Source: UBA2357 sp041678045
GTDB taxonomy: Bacteria; Pseudomonadota; Gammaproteobacteria; Burkholderiales; Rhodocyclaceae
Direction of reading: 5' to 3'
Length of the DNA: 64,000 nucleotides
NCBI GenBank assembly: GCA_041678045.1
Contig: JBAYOV010000009.1
Coordinates: forward strand, 1-64,000
Below the pieces are notes generated by a model. It was not told the DNA's origin. It saw nothing but the letters and a program-made list of their open reading frames with translations, and did not search any database. Below, in pieces: positions 42,825-51,462 of this stretch (positions are counted from its first letter, which is position 1; every line of letters begins with the position of its first letter). The position numbers were made by a program, and so were the translations under genes.

Positions 42825-43619
42825 TTCGTCCGGGTAAAGGCGCTGCCACAGCGCCCGCAGGGCCGAAGCCGCGCCGCTGCGCAGGTGATGATCCACCACC
42901 TGGCTGATGGTGGTGCGCTCAGGGTTGATCTCCACCGTGGGAATGCCGTTCTGGTGTGCCCACACCACCGGCCCGGCAATATAGGCAAACACGCTGGTGG
43001 TGCCCACCGACACCACCAGATCCACCCCCGCGTTCAGAATCGCCTCCAGTTGCGCCATTTCGCGCTCGGGCAGCATCTCGCCGAACAGCACCACATCGGG
43101 CCGCAACAGGCTGCCGCACACCGGACACTCCGGGGGCAGCTTCAGGCCAGCATAGCTTTGCACATCGCGCGCATGGTGGCACTCGGTGCAGCGCAGGCGG
43201 TGAATCCGTCCATGCACCTCGATCAGGTGCTGCGAGCCGGCCTCCCGGTGCAGGCCATCCACATTCTGGGTCAGCACGAACAGTTCGGGCTTGCGCCGTT
43301 CCAGCGCAGCAATCACCTTGTGCGCATCGTTCGGCCGCGCATCGCGGCAATTCGCCTCGATCTCGCTGATGTATTTCCAGGTCAGCTCCGGCCTGTGTGC
43401 CAGCATCGCCCCCGACAGGGCCTCCTCAATGCTCAGGCCATCATCGGTGAGGCGTTCCTGATACAGGCCGCCCACACCGCGATACGTGGGCAGCCCCGAG
43501 TCGGCCGAAATGCCCGCACCGGTGATGAACAGGATGCGCGATGCCCGCTCGATGCACTGCGCCACCCCGTCCAGCGTGCTTTCCAGCGTGTGCGCTGGCT
43601 CATGTTCCCTGGCATCCAT
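42810..43619 (-). CDS. Sir2-family NAD-dependent protein deacylase
   Basis: 269-residue sirtuin that removes acyl groups from protein lysines with NAD. The Rossmann motif is FITGAGISADSGLPTYRG. Substrate and catalytic residues lie in LTQNVDGLH and LIEVHGRIHRLRC (catalytic His). The structural zinc site is CTECHH plus CPVCGSLLRPDVV. The ATG at 43619 has a strong GGAGGGCAGC ribosome-binding site located inside the upstream molybdoenzyme gene, which it overlaps by 20 nt, so the two are co-translated. The long class II/III-like zinc module is intact. Confidence 0.93.
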   Translation of the reverse strand: MDAREHEPAHTLESTLDGVAQCIERASRILFITGAGISADSGLPTYRGVGGLYQERLTDDGLSIEEALSGAMLAHRPELTWKYISEIEANCRDARPNDAHKVIAALERRKPELFVLTQNVDGLHREAGSQHLIEVHGRIHRLRCTECHHARDVQSYAGLKLPPECPVCGSLLRPDVVLFGEMLPEREMAQLEAILNAGVDLVVSVGTTSVFAYIAGPVVWAHQNGIPTVEINPERTTISQVVDHHLRSGAASALRALWQRLYPDEALPD

Positions 43620-45699
43620 TCGCGCTGCCCTCCACTTCGACCAGACAATCATGAAAGGTTGCCCCGCCCCCCATGTCGGACAGGGCATCGGACGTCACCG
43701 CATTGGCATTCTCGCCGTCGCCCGAGTGCTTGCGCCACCAGATCGACGGGCACACCACCACCCCGGGGCGGCAGCGCTCGGTAATGCAGGCGGTAGCGTG
43801 AAAAGCCCCTCGATCATTGAAGATGCGCACCCGCATGCCGTCGCTCAAGCCGCGCGAACGGGCATCGTCAGGATGGATTTCCAGCCTCGGCGCCCCCTCC
43901 TGCTCCAGAAAGCGCGGCAGGTTGGCAAAGCTGGTGTTCAGGAAATTGCGGGCGGGCGGCGAGATGAAGGCCAGCGGAAAACGCCGTGCCAACTCAGGCT
44001 GACGATGGGGCGACTCATGCGGCGGCACCCAGGCCGGCAAGGGGTCCAGCCCCTGATCGGCCAGCCACTGGCTGTGGAATTCGCACTTGCCGGACGGCGT
44101 GGGGAAGCCGCCGTTGGCAAAAGGCTTGAGCGGGCGGGGCAGATTGAGCCGCGCCCAGCCACGTTCGGCAAGCGTTCCGGCATCCACGCCCAGCGCCCGC
44201 AGATCGCGGCGGCGCAAGGCCTGCGCACCGATGGCCTCGTCGGACGCCTGGAAAGCCGCCTCTGCAAAGCCCATGCGCTGCGCCAGCCGGCGGAACACTT
44301 CGCTGTTCGGCAATGCCTCGGCGAGCGGGGCAATCGCCGGTGTGTTCTGCACCATGTACAGATGACCGTAGCTCTTGTGCACATCGAAGTGCTCAAGCTG
44401 GCTGGTGGCGGGCAACAGAATGTCGGCGTAGTCGGCCGTATCGGTCTGGAACAGGTCGTGCACCACGCAGAACAGGTCCTCGCGCATGAAGCCCTCGCGC
44501 ACCCGCCGCCCATTCGGGGCCACCGCGACCGGATTGGCGTTGTACACATGCACGGCACGGATCGGCGGGTTGGCGGTGCTCAGCAGGGCCTCGCCAATCC
44601 GCGACATGTTGATGCTGCGTGGCGGGCGACCCTCCACCTGCGGATACAGGTCGGGCCGCTCCAGCGCCTCGGCATCCACCGGAAAATACCCCGAGGTCGA
44701 GAGCAGCGCCCCACCGGCCGCATCGCGCCAGGCGCCGGTCAGTGCGGGCAAACAGGCAATGTTGCGCACCGCCATGCCACCGCCGTGACAACGGTTGAGA
44801 CCGTAGTTGAGCCGGATCACCGAAGGCCGGGTACGGCCATACTCGATGGCCAGCGCGCGGATCACCCCGGCAGGCACTCCGGTGAGCGGCGCGGCCCACT
44901 CGGGCGTGCACAGGCACACCCGCCCGGCCAGCGCCTCGAAACCGAGGGTATGGCGGGCAATGTAGTCGTGATCGAGCAGATCCTCGGCAATCAGCACCTG
45001 CATCATGGCCAGTGCCAGGGCGCTGTCGGTGCCGGGCATGGGCGCAATGTGCTGGTCGCACTTTTCCGCCGTCTGGCTGCGCCACGGATCGATGCACACC
45101 AGCCGCGCGCCGCTGCGGCGTGCAGCCTGCATGTAGCGCCAGCCATGCAGGTTGGTCACCACCGGATTGCCGCCCCAGATGAGAATCAGGCGCGCCTCCG
45201 CGAGCGCCTCCGGATCGGTTCCCATGGAGGCCCCCACCGTGGCCCGCCAGCCCGCGCTACCGGCCGATGCGCAGATCGTCTGTTCCAGCCGGGAAGCCCC
45301 CAGCCGGTTGAAAAAACGCTGATCCAGGCTGGCCCCCTGCACAAAGCCCAGGGTGCCGCCATAGTGGTAGGGCAGGATCGCACGCGGATCGTCCGCCGCA
45401 ATCCGCGCATACTGCTGCGCAATGGTGTCCAGCGCCTCATCCCAGCCGATCCGCTCGAAACGTCCCTCGCCCTTGCGGCCGACGCGCTTCATCGGATGGC
45501 GCAGACGCTGCTCCGAATACACCCGCTCAAGATAGTGTGCCACCTTGGTGCACAACACTCCGGCGGTGAAGGGATGATCCTGTGCGCCACGCACCTTCAC
45601 TGCCCGGCCATCGGCCACGGTGATTTCCATGGCACAGGTGTCCGGGCAGTCGTGCGGGCAAGCCGCCCGCACCGTGATGTGCTCGGGCGGCGGCTTCAT
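43600..45699 (-). CDS. Molybdopterin-dependent oxidoreductase (DMSO reductase superfamily)
   Basis: 699-residue Mo/W-bis-MGD enzyme. The N-terminal 4Fe-4S motif is ACPHDCPDTCAM with the fourth Cys in GVLCTKV. Then come the RIGWDEALD block, the active-site region ICASAGSAGWRATVG and the MGD-binding IWGGNPVVTNLH and VYNANPVAVAPN. The C-terminal molybdopterin-binding domain follows (PPARNFLNTSFANL, EIHPDDARSRGLSDGMRVRI). No Tat signal is visible, so it is probably cytoplasmic. The substrate and the residue ligating Mo cannot be assigned from sequence. It shares a 1-nt overlap with the upstream secreted-protein gene. Confidence 0.92.
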   Translation of the reverse strand: MKPPPEHITVRAACPHDCPDTCAMEITVADGRAVKVRGAQDHPFTAGVLCTKVAHYLERVYSEQRLRHPMKRVGRKGEGRFERIGWDEALDTIAQQYARIAADDPRAILPYHYGGTLGFVQGASLDQRFFNRLGASRLEQTICASAGSAGWRATVGASMGTDPEALAEARLILIWGGNPVVTNLHGWRYMQAARRSGARLVCIDPWRSQTAEKCDQHIAPMPGTDSALALAMMQVLIAEDLLDHDYIARHTLGFEALAGRVCLCTPEWAAPLTGVPAGVIRALAIEYGRTRPSVIRLNYGLNRCHGGGMAVRNIACLPALTGAWRDAAGGALLSTSGYFPVDAEALERPDLYPQVEGRPPRSINMSRIGEALLSTANPPIRAVHVYNANPVAVAPNGRRVREGFMREDLFCVVHDLFQTDTADYADILLPATSQLEHFDVHKSYGHLYMVQNTPAIAPLAEALPNSEVFRRLAQRMGFAEAAFQASDEAIGAQALRRRDLRALGVDAGTLAERGWARLNLPRPLKPFANGGFPTPSGKCEFHSQWLADQGLDPLPAWVPPHESPHRQPELARRFPLAFISPPARNFLNTSFANLPRFLEQEGAPRLEIHPDDARSRGLSDGMRVRIFNDRGAFHATACITERCRPGVVVCPSIWWRKHSGDGENANAVTSDALSDMGGGATFHDCLVEVEGSANGCQGT

Positions 45700-46346
45700 C
45701 AGCGCACCGAGAAGCCGGACGCCAGCAACTCGGCGTAGCGCCTGCGGTCAGCGGCAAAACGTTCGCGCACGGCGCGCTTTTCGATTTCCTTGCTCTCCAG
45801 CACCCGGCGATAGCTCGCCATCTCGGACTCAATGGAAGCAAACGCGTTTTCCAGTTCGCGCGGCAGTTGCCTGCCCTCGTAGAACTCGGCCTCCTTCCTG
45901 AGCACCGCCCGCTCACCGATCAACTCGCGCTCGCGCTCAAGAATCTCCGGCACCCCTCGGTCGATTTCTGCCAGTGCGCGCAGTTCAGCCTCGTCTATCG
46001 CCTCCAGCGACGGGTAGGTTTCGAACAAGGCTTCATCCAGACGGCGCTGCACCAGGCGACGCGCCTCTTCCTCACGCTCCAGACGCTCGGCCTCGGCACG
46101 GCGTTCGAGTTCTTCCCTGGTGAGCGGCGCCGACACATGCCGGCGCACCGTGCCCTGAGGCGATATCTCGCGATAGGCCCTGCCGAAGCAGGCTGCCGGC
46201 AGCACATCGCCACACACCGGCCGGCCAGCGTCATTCTCACAGCAGAAAATCGTCTGGCCTCCGGACGAAGACTGCGCACTGCCCATCACTGGCAGCAGCA
46301 GCGTCAGCGCCAGAGCGCCCATGCTAAGCGTTTTCAGCGGTCCCAT
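45699..46346 (-). CDS. Secreted coiled-coil protein with Cys-rich N-terminus
   Basis: About 215 residues. A signal peptide (MGPLKTLSMGALALTLLLPV, ending GSAQ) is followed by a short Cys-containing segment (IFCCENDAGRPVCGDVLPAACFG) that faintly recalls DUF4124 domains. The rest is a highly charged, Glu/Arg-rich helical region from about residue 75 to the end, predicted coiled coil. The start is uncertain: ATG at 46346 (chosen), or 46322 without the basic n-region. It overlaps the pyrE end by 23 nt upstream and the molybdoenzyme by 1 nt downstream, so it is part of that operon. Its function is unknown and its link to a cytoplasmic molybdoenzyme is unexplained. Confidence 0.7.
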   Translation of the reverse strand: MGPLKTLSMGALALTLLLPVMGSAQSSSGGQTIFCCENDAGRPVCGDVLPAACFGRAYREISPQGTVRRHVSAPLTREELERRAEAERLEREEEARRLVQRRLDEALFETYPSLEAIDEAELRALAEIDRGVPEILERERELIGERAVLRKEAEFYEGRQLPRELENAFASIESEMASYRRVLESKEIEKRAVRERFAADRRRYAELLASGFSVR

Positions 46347-46971
46347 ATGTGTCCCGATAGGCTTGTACGGCATCCAGGTTGGCGACCAGTTCGGGGCTGT
46401 CCGACAGAAAACCGATGAGATCGCTCAATGTCGCCACGGCCACCACCGGAATACCGAAGGTTTCGCGCACTTCCTGCACGGCAGACAAGGCCCCCGTGCC
46501 CCGCTCCATCCGGTCGAGCGCAATCACCACGCCCGCCGGCTCGGCGCCCTGCGCCCTGATGATGTTGACCGATTCACGCACGGAAGTGCCCGCCGAAATC
46601 ACATCGTCCAGAATCAGCACCCGCCCCGCCATCGGCGCACCGATCAGGGTGCCGCCCTCGCCATGGTCCTTCGCTTCCTTGCGGTTGAAACTGAACGGCA
46701 CATTACGCCCGCGCTCGGCCAGACACATCGCCACGCCCGCCACCAGCGGAATGCCCTTGTACGCCGGGCCAAACAGCATGTCATACTCAAGACCGCTGTT
46801 CAAGATTGCTTCGGCATAGAATCCGCACAGCGCGCGGAACGACTCACCATCATCGAACAGGCCGGCATTGAAGAAATACGGAGACTGGCGCCCCGCCTTG
46901 GTGGTGAAGGCGCCAAAGCGGAGTACCCCCTTGCGGCAGGCCAGATCAATGAAATCGCGGCTGAAAGTCAT
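46324..46971 (-). CDS. pyrE: Orotate phosphoribosyltransferase
   Basis: 215-residue enzyme making orotidine 5'-phosphate from orotate and PRPP in pyrimidine synthesis. The family N-terminus FIDLACRKGVLRFGAF and SPYFFNAGLFDDG, the YDMLFGPAYKGIPLV strand and the PRPP-binding loop RVLILDDVISAGTSVRES are all intact. It is the first gene of a minus-strand operon and divergent from xth, an arrangement common in betaproteobacteria. Confidence 0.97.
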   Translation of the reverse strand: MTFSRDFIDLACRKGVLRFGAFTTKAGRQSPYFFNAGLFDDGESFRALCGFYAEAILNSGLEYDMLFGPAYKGIPLVAGVAMCLAERGRNVPFSFNRKEAKDHGEGGTLIGAPMAGRVLILDDVISAGTSVRESVNIIRAQGAEPAGVVIALDRMERGTGALSAVQEVRETFGIPVVAVATLSDLIGFLSDSPELVANLDAVQAYRDTYGTAENA

Positions 46972-47065
46972 GCGTTCTTCCTGAGTGACAATACATTCAC
47001 CCTCACGTCACGCCAATTTGCGGCTATAGTCGCCAGCCTGTTGCAACACAAGGGATTGAGCTGGA

Positions 47066-47848
47066 ATGTTACGCGTCATCACCGCCAACCTCAACGGCAT
47101 TCGTTCGGCCTCGCGCAAGGGTTTTTTCGACTGGCTTGGACAACAGGACGCCGATTTTGTCTGTCTTCAGGAGCTCAAGGCACAGGCGGCTGACATGAGC
47201 CCCGGGATGCTTGCCCCTCCCGGCTATTCCGGCCATTTTCATTACGCCGAGAAAAAAGGGTATAGCGGCGTCGGCATTTACACGCGTCACGCCCCGGATG
47301 AAGTCATTGTCGGGCTGGATGTGGCGGAATTCGATGCCGAAGGTCGTTATATCGAAGTGGTGTGCGGCAATCTGTCGATCATTTCGGTTTATCTGCCTTC
47401 CGGTTCCAGCGGTGAGGTACGGCAGGAAGCCAAATTCCGTTTCATGGAGCATTTCTACACCCACCTGGCCGAACTCGCGCAACGCGGCCGCGAAGTGGTC
47501 CTGTGCGGCGACTGGAACATCGCCCACAAGGAAATCGACCTGAAAAACTGGAAATCCAACCAGAAGAACTCCGGCTTTTTGCCCGAGGAACGCGCCTGGC
47601 TGAGCCGGGTCATCGACGAACTGGGCTGGGTGGACGTGTATCGCCGCCTGCACCCGGACGCCACCGACGCCTGCTACACCTGGTGGTCCAACCGTGGCCA
47701 GGCCTGGGCGAAGAATGTCGGCTGGCGTCTGGACTACCAACTCGCCACCCCCGGCATCGCCGACCGTGCCCGGCACGCCTCGGTGTACAAGGAAACGCGC
47801 TTCAGCGACCACGCACCGCTGACCATCGATTACGACAACAGTATCTGA
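47066..47848 (+). CDS. xth: Exodeoxyribonuclease III / AP endonuclease
   Basis: 260-residue Mg-dependent AP endonuclease for base-excision repair. Motifs: RVITANLNGIRSA near the start, DFVCLQELKAQ (metal-binding Glu), VLCGDWNIAHKEIDL (catalytic Asp/Asn) and ETRFSDHAPLTIDYD (catalytic His at the end). It is divergent from pyrE across a 94-nt gap that contains a TATAGT hexamer (47025-47030) but no clear -35. Confidence 0.96.
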   Translation: MLRVITANLNGIRSASRKGFFDWLGQQDADFVCLQELKAQAADMSPGMLAPPGYSGHFHYAEKKGYSGVGIYTRHAPDEVIVGLDVAEFDAEGRYIEVVCGNLSIISVYLPSGSSGEVRQEAKFRFMEHFYTHLAELAQRGREVVLCGDWNIAHKEIDLKNWKSNQKNSGFLPEERAWLSRVIDELGWVDVYRRLHPDATDACYTWWSNRGQAWAKNVGWRLDYQLATPGIADRARHASVYKETRFSDHAPLTIDYDNSI

Positions 47849-47878
47849 GCGCCCCGTACCCGTCACGCACTCGGAACC

Positions 47879-49030
47879 TCAGTAATCAATGATCTCGCTC
47901 CACGCCGAAATCGTCGCCGGCCGTGCTGTCTCAATAGGCAGCGGCAAGGTACCGAAATCGTCGTATTGCACGTAATTGAAGACGCCGTTTCGCCGGATGC
48001 GCCCCTTGGCCACAATGGAACCGCCAAGCACTGAACTGCCATTCTGGACCAACTCTCCGTCGGTCCAGAACACACCGTAGGTGGTATTCCTACCGTTCAC
48101 CGTGATGTCACCCTTGGCAATGATTGCCACGGTCAACGTCGTTCCGTGCTCGCCCCCCAGTTGAGAGGCTCCGCCATGCGTGACATTGCCGTCGACCAGG
48201 ATCGTGACATTGCTGAACTCACCGCTGGTGGTCAGGTCGCCACTGCAGTAATACACCGCTCCGCCGAGATCGCCGGACGGAATGGTGCAGGAGTTGATGA
48301 CGCCTGCCCCGCCCTTGTTGGCGTCGATATAGTCCGAAGCGCTTGGCACTTCAACAACACCGGCATCGCCGACCACCTGCCCCTCGTCTCCTCCGCGCAC
48401 ATCAGCATTGCCCGAGGCCGTCACCGAAGTACGTCTGCTCAGGCTATTGTTGCCCCCGGTGACGCTTACATTCCCATTCGAATGCACATTGCCGTCGAAA
48501 TTTGCATTCCCCCGGATATCGATCAGGTCGTCCGAGAACAGCCCCATCCCGAAGGCCGAATGCCCCCCTGAGCCTATCGGCGCATCGAATCGCAGCAGCA
48601 CCACGGTTTCAGCCAGTTCTGCGCTACCGTCCGGAGTGCGGGCTTGCCCCCTGACGCGCACCGTCACACGCTCGTCGGTCCAGCTCACCTCTGTCGGGTC
48701 GACCCAGTAATAACCGTACGCCCCCACATTGTTGGCTGCGCCGGCCGTCGTCGGAATCGGGTTGTTACGCCACTCATCCTTCCAGTTGTCGCGCTGGCCC
48801 CAGTCCGACGGGCTCTGAGCCCGGTTCTGCAGCCAGTCCCAGAACGCCGCCCCACCCGCTTCGGCCGCCATGTGTGAAATCGCCTTGTTGTTGACACTGG
48901 CGGTCAGGTTTTCCTGCAGGCTGCTGCCACGCATCGAGGACATCGCCACAATGGAGGCGACCAGCATCAGAATCAGGCCAATGATCAGCACTGCGCCCGA
49001 TTGCCGCGATGCCCCGTTGCTCCGTCTCAT
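47879..49030 (-). CDS. pilX: PilX-like minor pilin with beta-repeat C-terminal domain
   Basis: 383-residue prepilin-like protein. After a basic leader, the hydrophobic helix GAVLIIGLILMLVASIVAMS begins at the expected type III-type cleavage Gly. It lacks Glu at +5, as in PilX/GspK-type minor pilins. The N-terminal half resembles PilX (GSSLQENLTASVNNKA). From about residue 185 the chain becomes Gly/Asn/Val-rich with repeated GN(V/A)-type strands (NANFDGNVHSNGNVSVTGG), which looks like a beta-solenoid. The ATG at 49030 has a strong AAGGAGAAACGGG site. It is last of the minor-pilin operon fimT-pilV-pilW-pilX. No pilY1 or pilE follows. Confidence 0.83.
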   Translation of the reverse strand: MRRSNGASRQSGAVLIIGLILMLVASIVAMSSMRGSSLQENLTASVNNKAISHMAAEAGGAAFWDWLQNRAQSPSDWGQRDNWKDEWRNNPIPTTAGAANNVGAYGYYWVDPTEVSWTDERVTVRVRGQARTPDGSAELAETVVLLRFDAPIGSGGHSAFGMGLFSDDLIDIRGNANFDGNVHSNGNVSVTGGNNSLSRRTSVTASGNADVRGGDEGQVVGDAGVVEVPSASDYIDANKGGAGVINSCTIPSGDLGGAVYYCSGDLTTSGEFSNVTILVDGNVTHGGASQLGGEHGTTLTVAIIAKGDITVNGRNTTYGVFWTDGELVQNGSSVLGGSIVAKGRIRRNGVFNYVQYDDFGTLPLPIETARPATISAWSEIIDY

Positions 49031-49047
49031 CCCGTTTCTCCTTGCAC

Positions 49048-50013
49048 TCAGTCGGCCTGCGCCGGATAACAGGCTGTCGTAAAGGTACACGGACTGTTGC
49101 CTTTACATACAGATCCCTCGGCGGCCGCCTCGCTACAGCACCCGGCATAGCCTGCCGGGGTGGAGGTAAAACCCCTGTCACGCCTTCCTGTGCACGACAC
49201 GCTTACAGGCAGCCGCACAGCGGGCCCGGATGGACCGTCCCCTGGCTCATCTGACAAAGGCGGCTCTGTATCTGTGTCCGTGTCATCATCCTCCGGCGTG
49301 CCATCTCCCGGCGCCGGGCTGCTGGTGTCACCTTCGCTCCCGGTGTCTTCGTCACCGGGTTCAGGCTCCACCGGAACACCCGGCCCCCCAGCCGTATTCA
49401 GGGCCAGCGCCTTGCTCCTGAGCGTCGCGACAAACCTCAGCGTTCGGCTGGTGTCATTTTGCGCCTCATTCAATTCCAGACGCGTGCGCACGCTGCGCAC
49501 CTCGCTCCATTCACTTTCGGTCCAGCCGCCCACATCGGCGGCGCCAAAGTACTCTCCGGAAGCAATCAGACCGTCATCGTTTGCATCGCGCCCATACTCG
49601 AAGACGAGGCTGCCGACCGCGCGGAACAGCACATGCTCGACCCCCTCCACATCGCGGCACAGCAGGCCGCCATTGTCGATGTAGAAAGTGTTGGTGCCCG
49701 CTTGCGCATTGCCCGGACCGCCACAGTCGGGCGTATCGGGGCGGCGGCGCACCTGAATGACCAGGGTGCTGCCATCGCTGCCGGATTCGACCCCACCGGC
49801 CTGACGCACCATGCGGGTGATGGTGTGTGCGCCAAAGCGCAGATGTTCCTGACTGCGGTCCAGCGCCTGCTTGGCCGTGGAGGTGGCCTGATTGGACAGG
49901 AAAACGGACATGATGCCCCCCATCAGGAACAGGCCCAGCACCATCCCCAGCATCAACTCCACCAGCGTGAAGCCCCGGCCGTACCGTGCGTCAGGGCCTG
50001 CCTGCCACCTCAT
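49048..50013 (-). CDS. pilW: PilW-like minor pilin with acidic linker and Cys-rich tail
   Basis: 321-residue type IV minor pilin. The prepilin site is RGFTLVELMLGMVLGLFLMG, with Glu at +5. The globular PilW-like domain runs to about residue 220. It is followed by about 50 residues of Pro/Glu/Asp/Gly-rich low complexity (EPGDEDTGSEGDTSSPAPGD and onward) and a terminal segment with six Cys (CTG, GCC, SVC, SPC, TAC). The linker and tail are unusual for PilW. The ATG at 50013 overlaps the pilV stop by 4 nt. Confidence 0.85.
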   Translation of the reverse strand: MRWQAGPDARYGRGFTLVELMLGMVLGLFLMGGIMSVFLSNQATSTAKQALDRSQEHLRFGAHTITRMVRQAGGVESGSDGSTLVIQVRRRPDTPDCGGPGNAQAGTNTFYIDNGGLLCRDVEGVEHVLFRAVGSLVFEYGRDANDDGLIASGEYFGAADVGGWTESEWSEVRSVRTRLELNEAQNDTSRTLRFVATLRSKALALNTAGGPGVPVEPEPGDEDTGSEGDTSSPAPGDGTPEDDDTDTDTEPPLSDEPGDGPSGPAVRLPVSVSCTGRRDRGFTSTPAGYAGCCSEAAAEGSVCKGNSPCTFTTACYPAQAD

Positions 50014-50531
50014 GCCACGCCTCCCGCCCCTGCAGGACATTCGGCCGGTCTGGGGACCACCAGTTCATACACGAACTGCTCGGCCAGTGCCGCCTGCTGC
50101 TGCCCCTCGCCACGCCCGTGCTGCCCGACGCGCTCATCCATCCAGCGGATGTCGATGGTGAGCGTGCCCGCGTTGTAGGCCAGCGCGGGGTTCCAGTCGG
50201 GCAGGCGACCGTCGTTCGACCAATCCGCCTGCCAGTCGTCAAAAATCTGCGTGCGGCGGGCGCTGTCCCCCAGCACACAGGCCCCTGCCCACAGCCGCTC
50301 GGCCAGGTCATTGGCCTGCACCACGGCCACGCTGCGCTGGTAGCTGGCAAACGAGAACTGCAGGGATTTAGCCTGCATTCCGGCCACCCCCAGCAAACCG
50401 ATGCTCATCACTGCCATGGTGACCAACACCTCGATCATGGAGAAACCCCGCAACGGCTGCTGGCCCCGCAAAGACTTTTGCACAAGCCCCGGCACCCGAG
50501 GCATTCCGCGACTGTTGCTGCCCTGCTGCAT
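50010..50531 (-). CDS. pilV: PilV-like minor pilin
   Basis: 173-residue type IV minor pilin with prepilin cleavage and helix RGFSMIEVLVTMAVMSIGLL, followed by MQAKSLQFSFASYQRS, the PilV-type helix end. PilV, PilW, PilX and FimT initiate pilus assembly as a tip complex. The ATG at 50531 has a GGGAGGCGGAGC ribosome-binding site. A GTG at 50552 would extend the leader by seven residues and is less likely. Confidence 0.87.
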   Translation of the reverse strand: MQQGSNSRGMPRVPGLVQKSLRGQQPLRGFSMIEVLVTMAVMSIGLLGVAGMQAKSLQFSFASYQRSVAVVQANDLAERLWAGACVLGDSARRTQIFDDWQADWSNDGRLPDWNPALAYNAGTLTIDIRWMDERVGQHGRGEGQQQAALAEQFVYELVVPRPAECPAGAGGVA

Positions 50532-50552
50532 GTGCTCCGCCTCCCGATTCAC

Positions 50553-51092
50553 TCAAACATCACAGGCATCACTTGCTTCACCTTCCCTGACCACTTCGCT
50601 CCGGCCGCTCATCTGCACGCACACCTGGCGCAAACCGGCACGACCGGCGCGCACCTCGAACACAGCAGACGAAATGGCCGTTCCAACTTCGCTGAACCCC
50701 AGCCCTTCGGGGCCGGACAGCGTCACCGCTCCGCCCAGGGGATTGACCACACGCAACACCTCGTCCGCGTCCAGTGCGTCGTTGCGGTTGCGATCGATCC
50801 ACACGATCCAGCCCCCCTCCCAGGCCGTCCCGCCGGTACAGGCGGCCGCATCGCTGCTTGGACAGAGGCGCACCGCACGCGCGTGCTTGACCGCCTCGCC
50901 ACGCGCCAGCTGGGCACTGAACAGCATTTCATTGGCCGCTATCGCAGCCCGGTTGTTCTGGATCAGGCGGACGAAGCTGGGCACCGCCAAACTGAGCAGG
51001 ATGGACGCCACAGAAAGCGCGACCATCAACTCGATCATCGAAAAACCGCGACCGAGGGTCCGCTGCATGTGCCGCATACTCTCCACACTCAT
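50553..51092 (-). CDS. FimT/GspH-type minor pseudopilin
   Basis: 179-residue prepilin with RGFSMIELMVALSVASILLS and the FimT/GspH-type VRLIQNNRAAIAANEMLFSAQLARGEAVKH continuation (split here: NNRAAIAANEMLF is the core). The C-terminal beta-rich domain contains two Cys (LCPSS..., VCVQMSG) and ends SDACDV. It is the first gene of the minor-pilin operon; FimT in other bacteria contributes to DNA binding by pili. Several in-frame ATGs exist near the start (residues 6 and 9), so the leader length is uncertain. Confidence 0.87.
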   Translation of the reverse strand: MSVESMRHMQRTLGRGFSMIELMVALSVASILLSLAVPSFVRLIQNNRAAIAANEMLFSAQLARGEAVKHARAVRLCPSSDAAACTGGTAWEGGWIVWIDRNRNDALDADEVLRVVNPLGGAVTLSGPEGLGFSEVGTAISSAVFEVRAGRAGLRQVCVQMSGRSEVVREGEASDACDV

Positions 51093-51462
51093 TTTCCCGG
51101 TTACGCTCGCTTTGTACTTTTCTTTTGTTTTTCACACATTTGCGCTTATGTCGATGATTTCATACGCCGCCAATGCAGTGTGAATATTTGCAGCTGTCCG
51201 TGAATTACGTCACACATTTCCGTCATCGGAAATCAGGGTCACCCCGATTGCCTGACGGACACGCTCCGGCCCACCGTGCCGTCCTGTCCGCGCAAAAATG
51301 CTTGAATACCCGCATGTCGAAAGCTGCGGGTTTGCAGTAGGATTCCGGGAACGTGCCCTCGTTTTCCTTTCCCCGCTGCGGTCGTGACGCCGGTTGTTTT
51401 TTCACTGGCGCACCTCCGGGAGCGGTTTTCGCGTGCCTGCCAGCCTGCCCACATACCGCTCG
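51093..51462. other. Intergenic region between pilin operon and solute-binding protein gene
   Basis: 370 nt without a supported gene, holding divergent regulatory sequence for the minor-pilin operon (minus) and the binding-protein gene (plus). The pilin-proximal 100 nt is AT-rich. It contains a CRP-like palindrome (51199-51214) and, directly after it, a perfect ATTTCCG-TCAT-CGGAAAT inverted repeat (51216-51233). No sigma-54 -24/-12 element is convincing. Confidence 0.6.
51199..51214. promoter_or_regulatory. CRP/Vfr-like binding site upstream of minor-pilin genes
   Basis: CGTGAATTACGTCACA matches the CRP-family consensus TGTGA-N6-TCACA at 9 of 10 positions. It is centred about 115 nt upstream of the first pilin ATG. 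CRP-like regulators (Vfr, Clp) control pili in other proteobacteria; binding here is inference. Confidence 0.45.

Noticed and set aside
51093..51462. Sigma-54 promoter for the pilin operon
   Set aside because: No TGGCAC-N5-TTGCA-like element with GG and GC at the required spacing was found on the minus strand.
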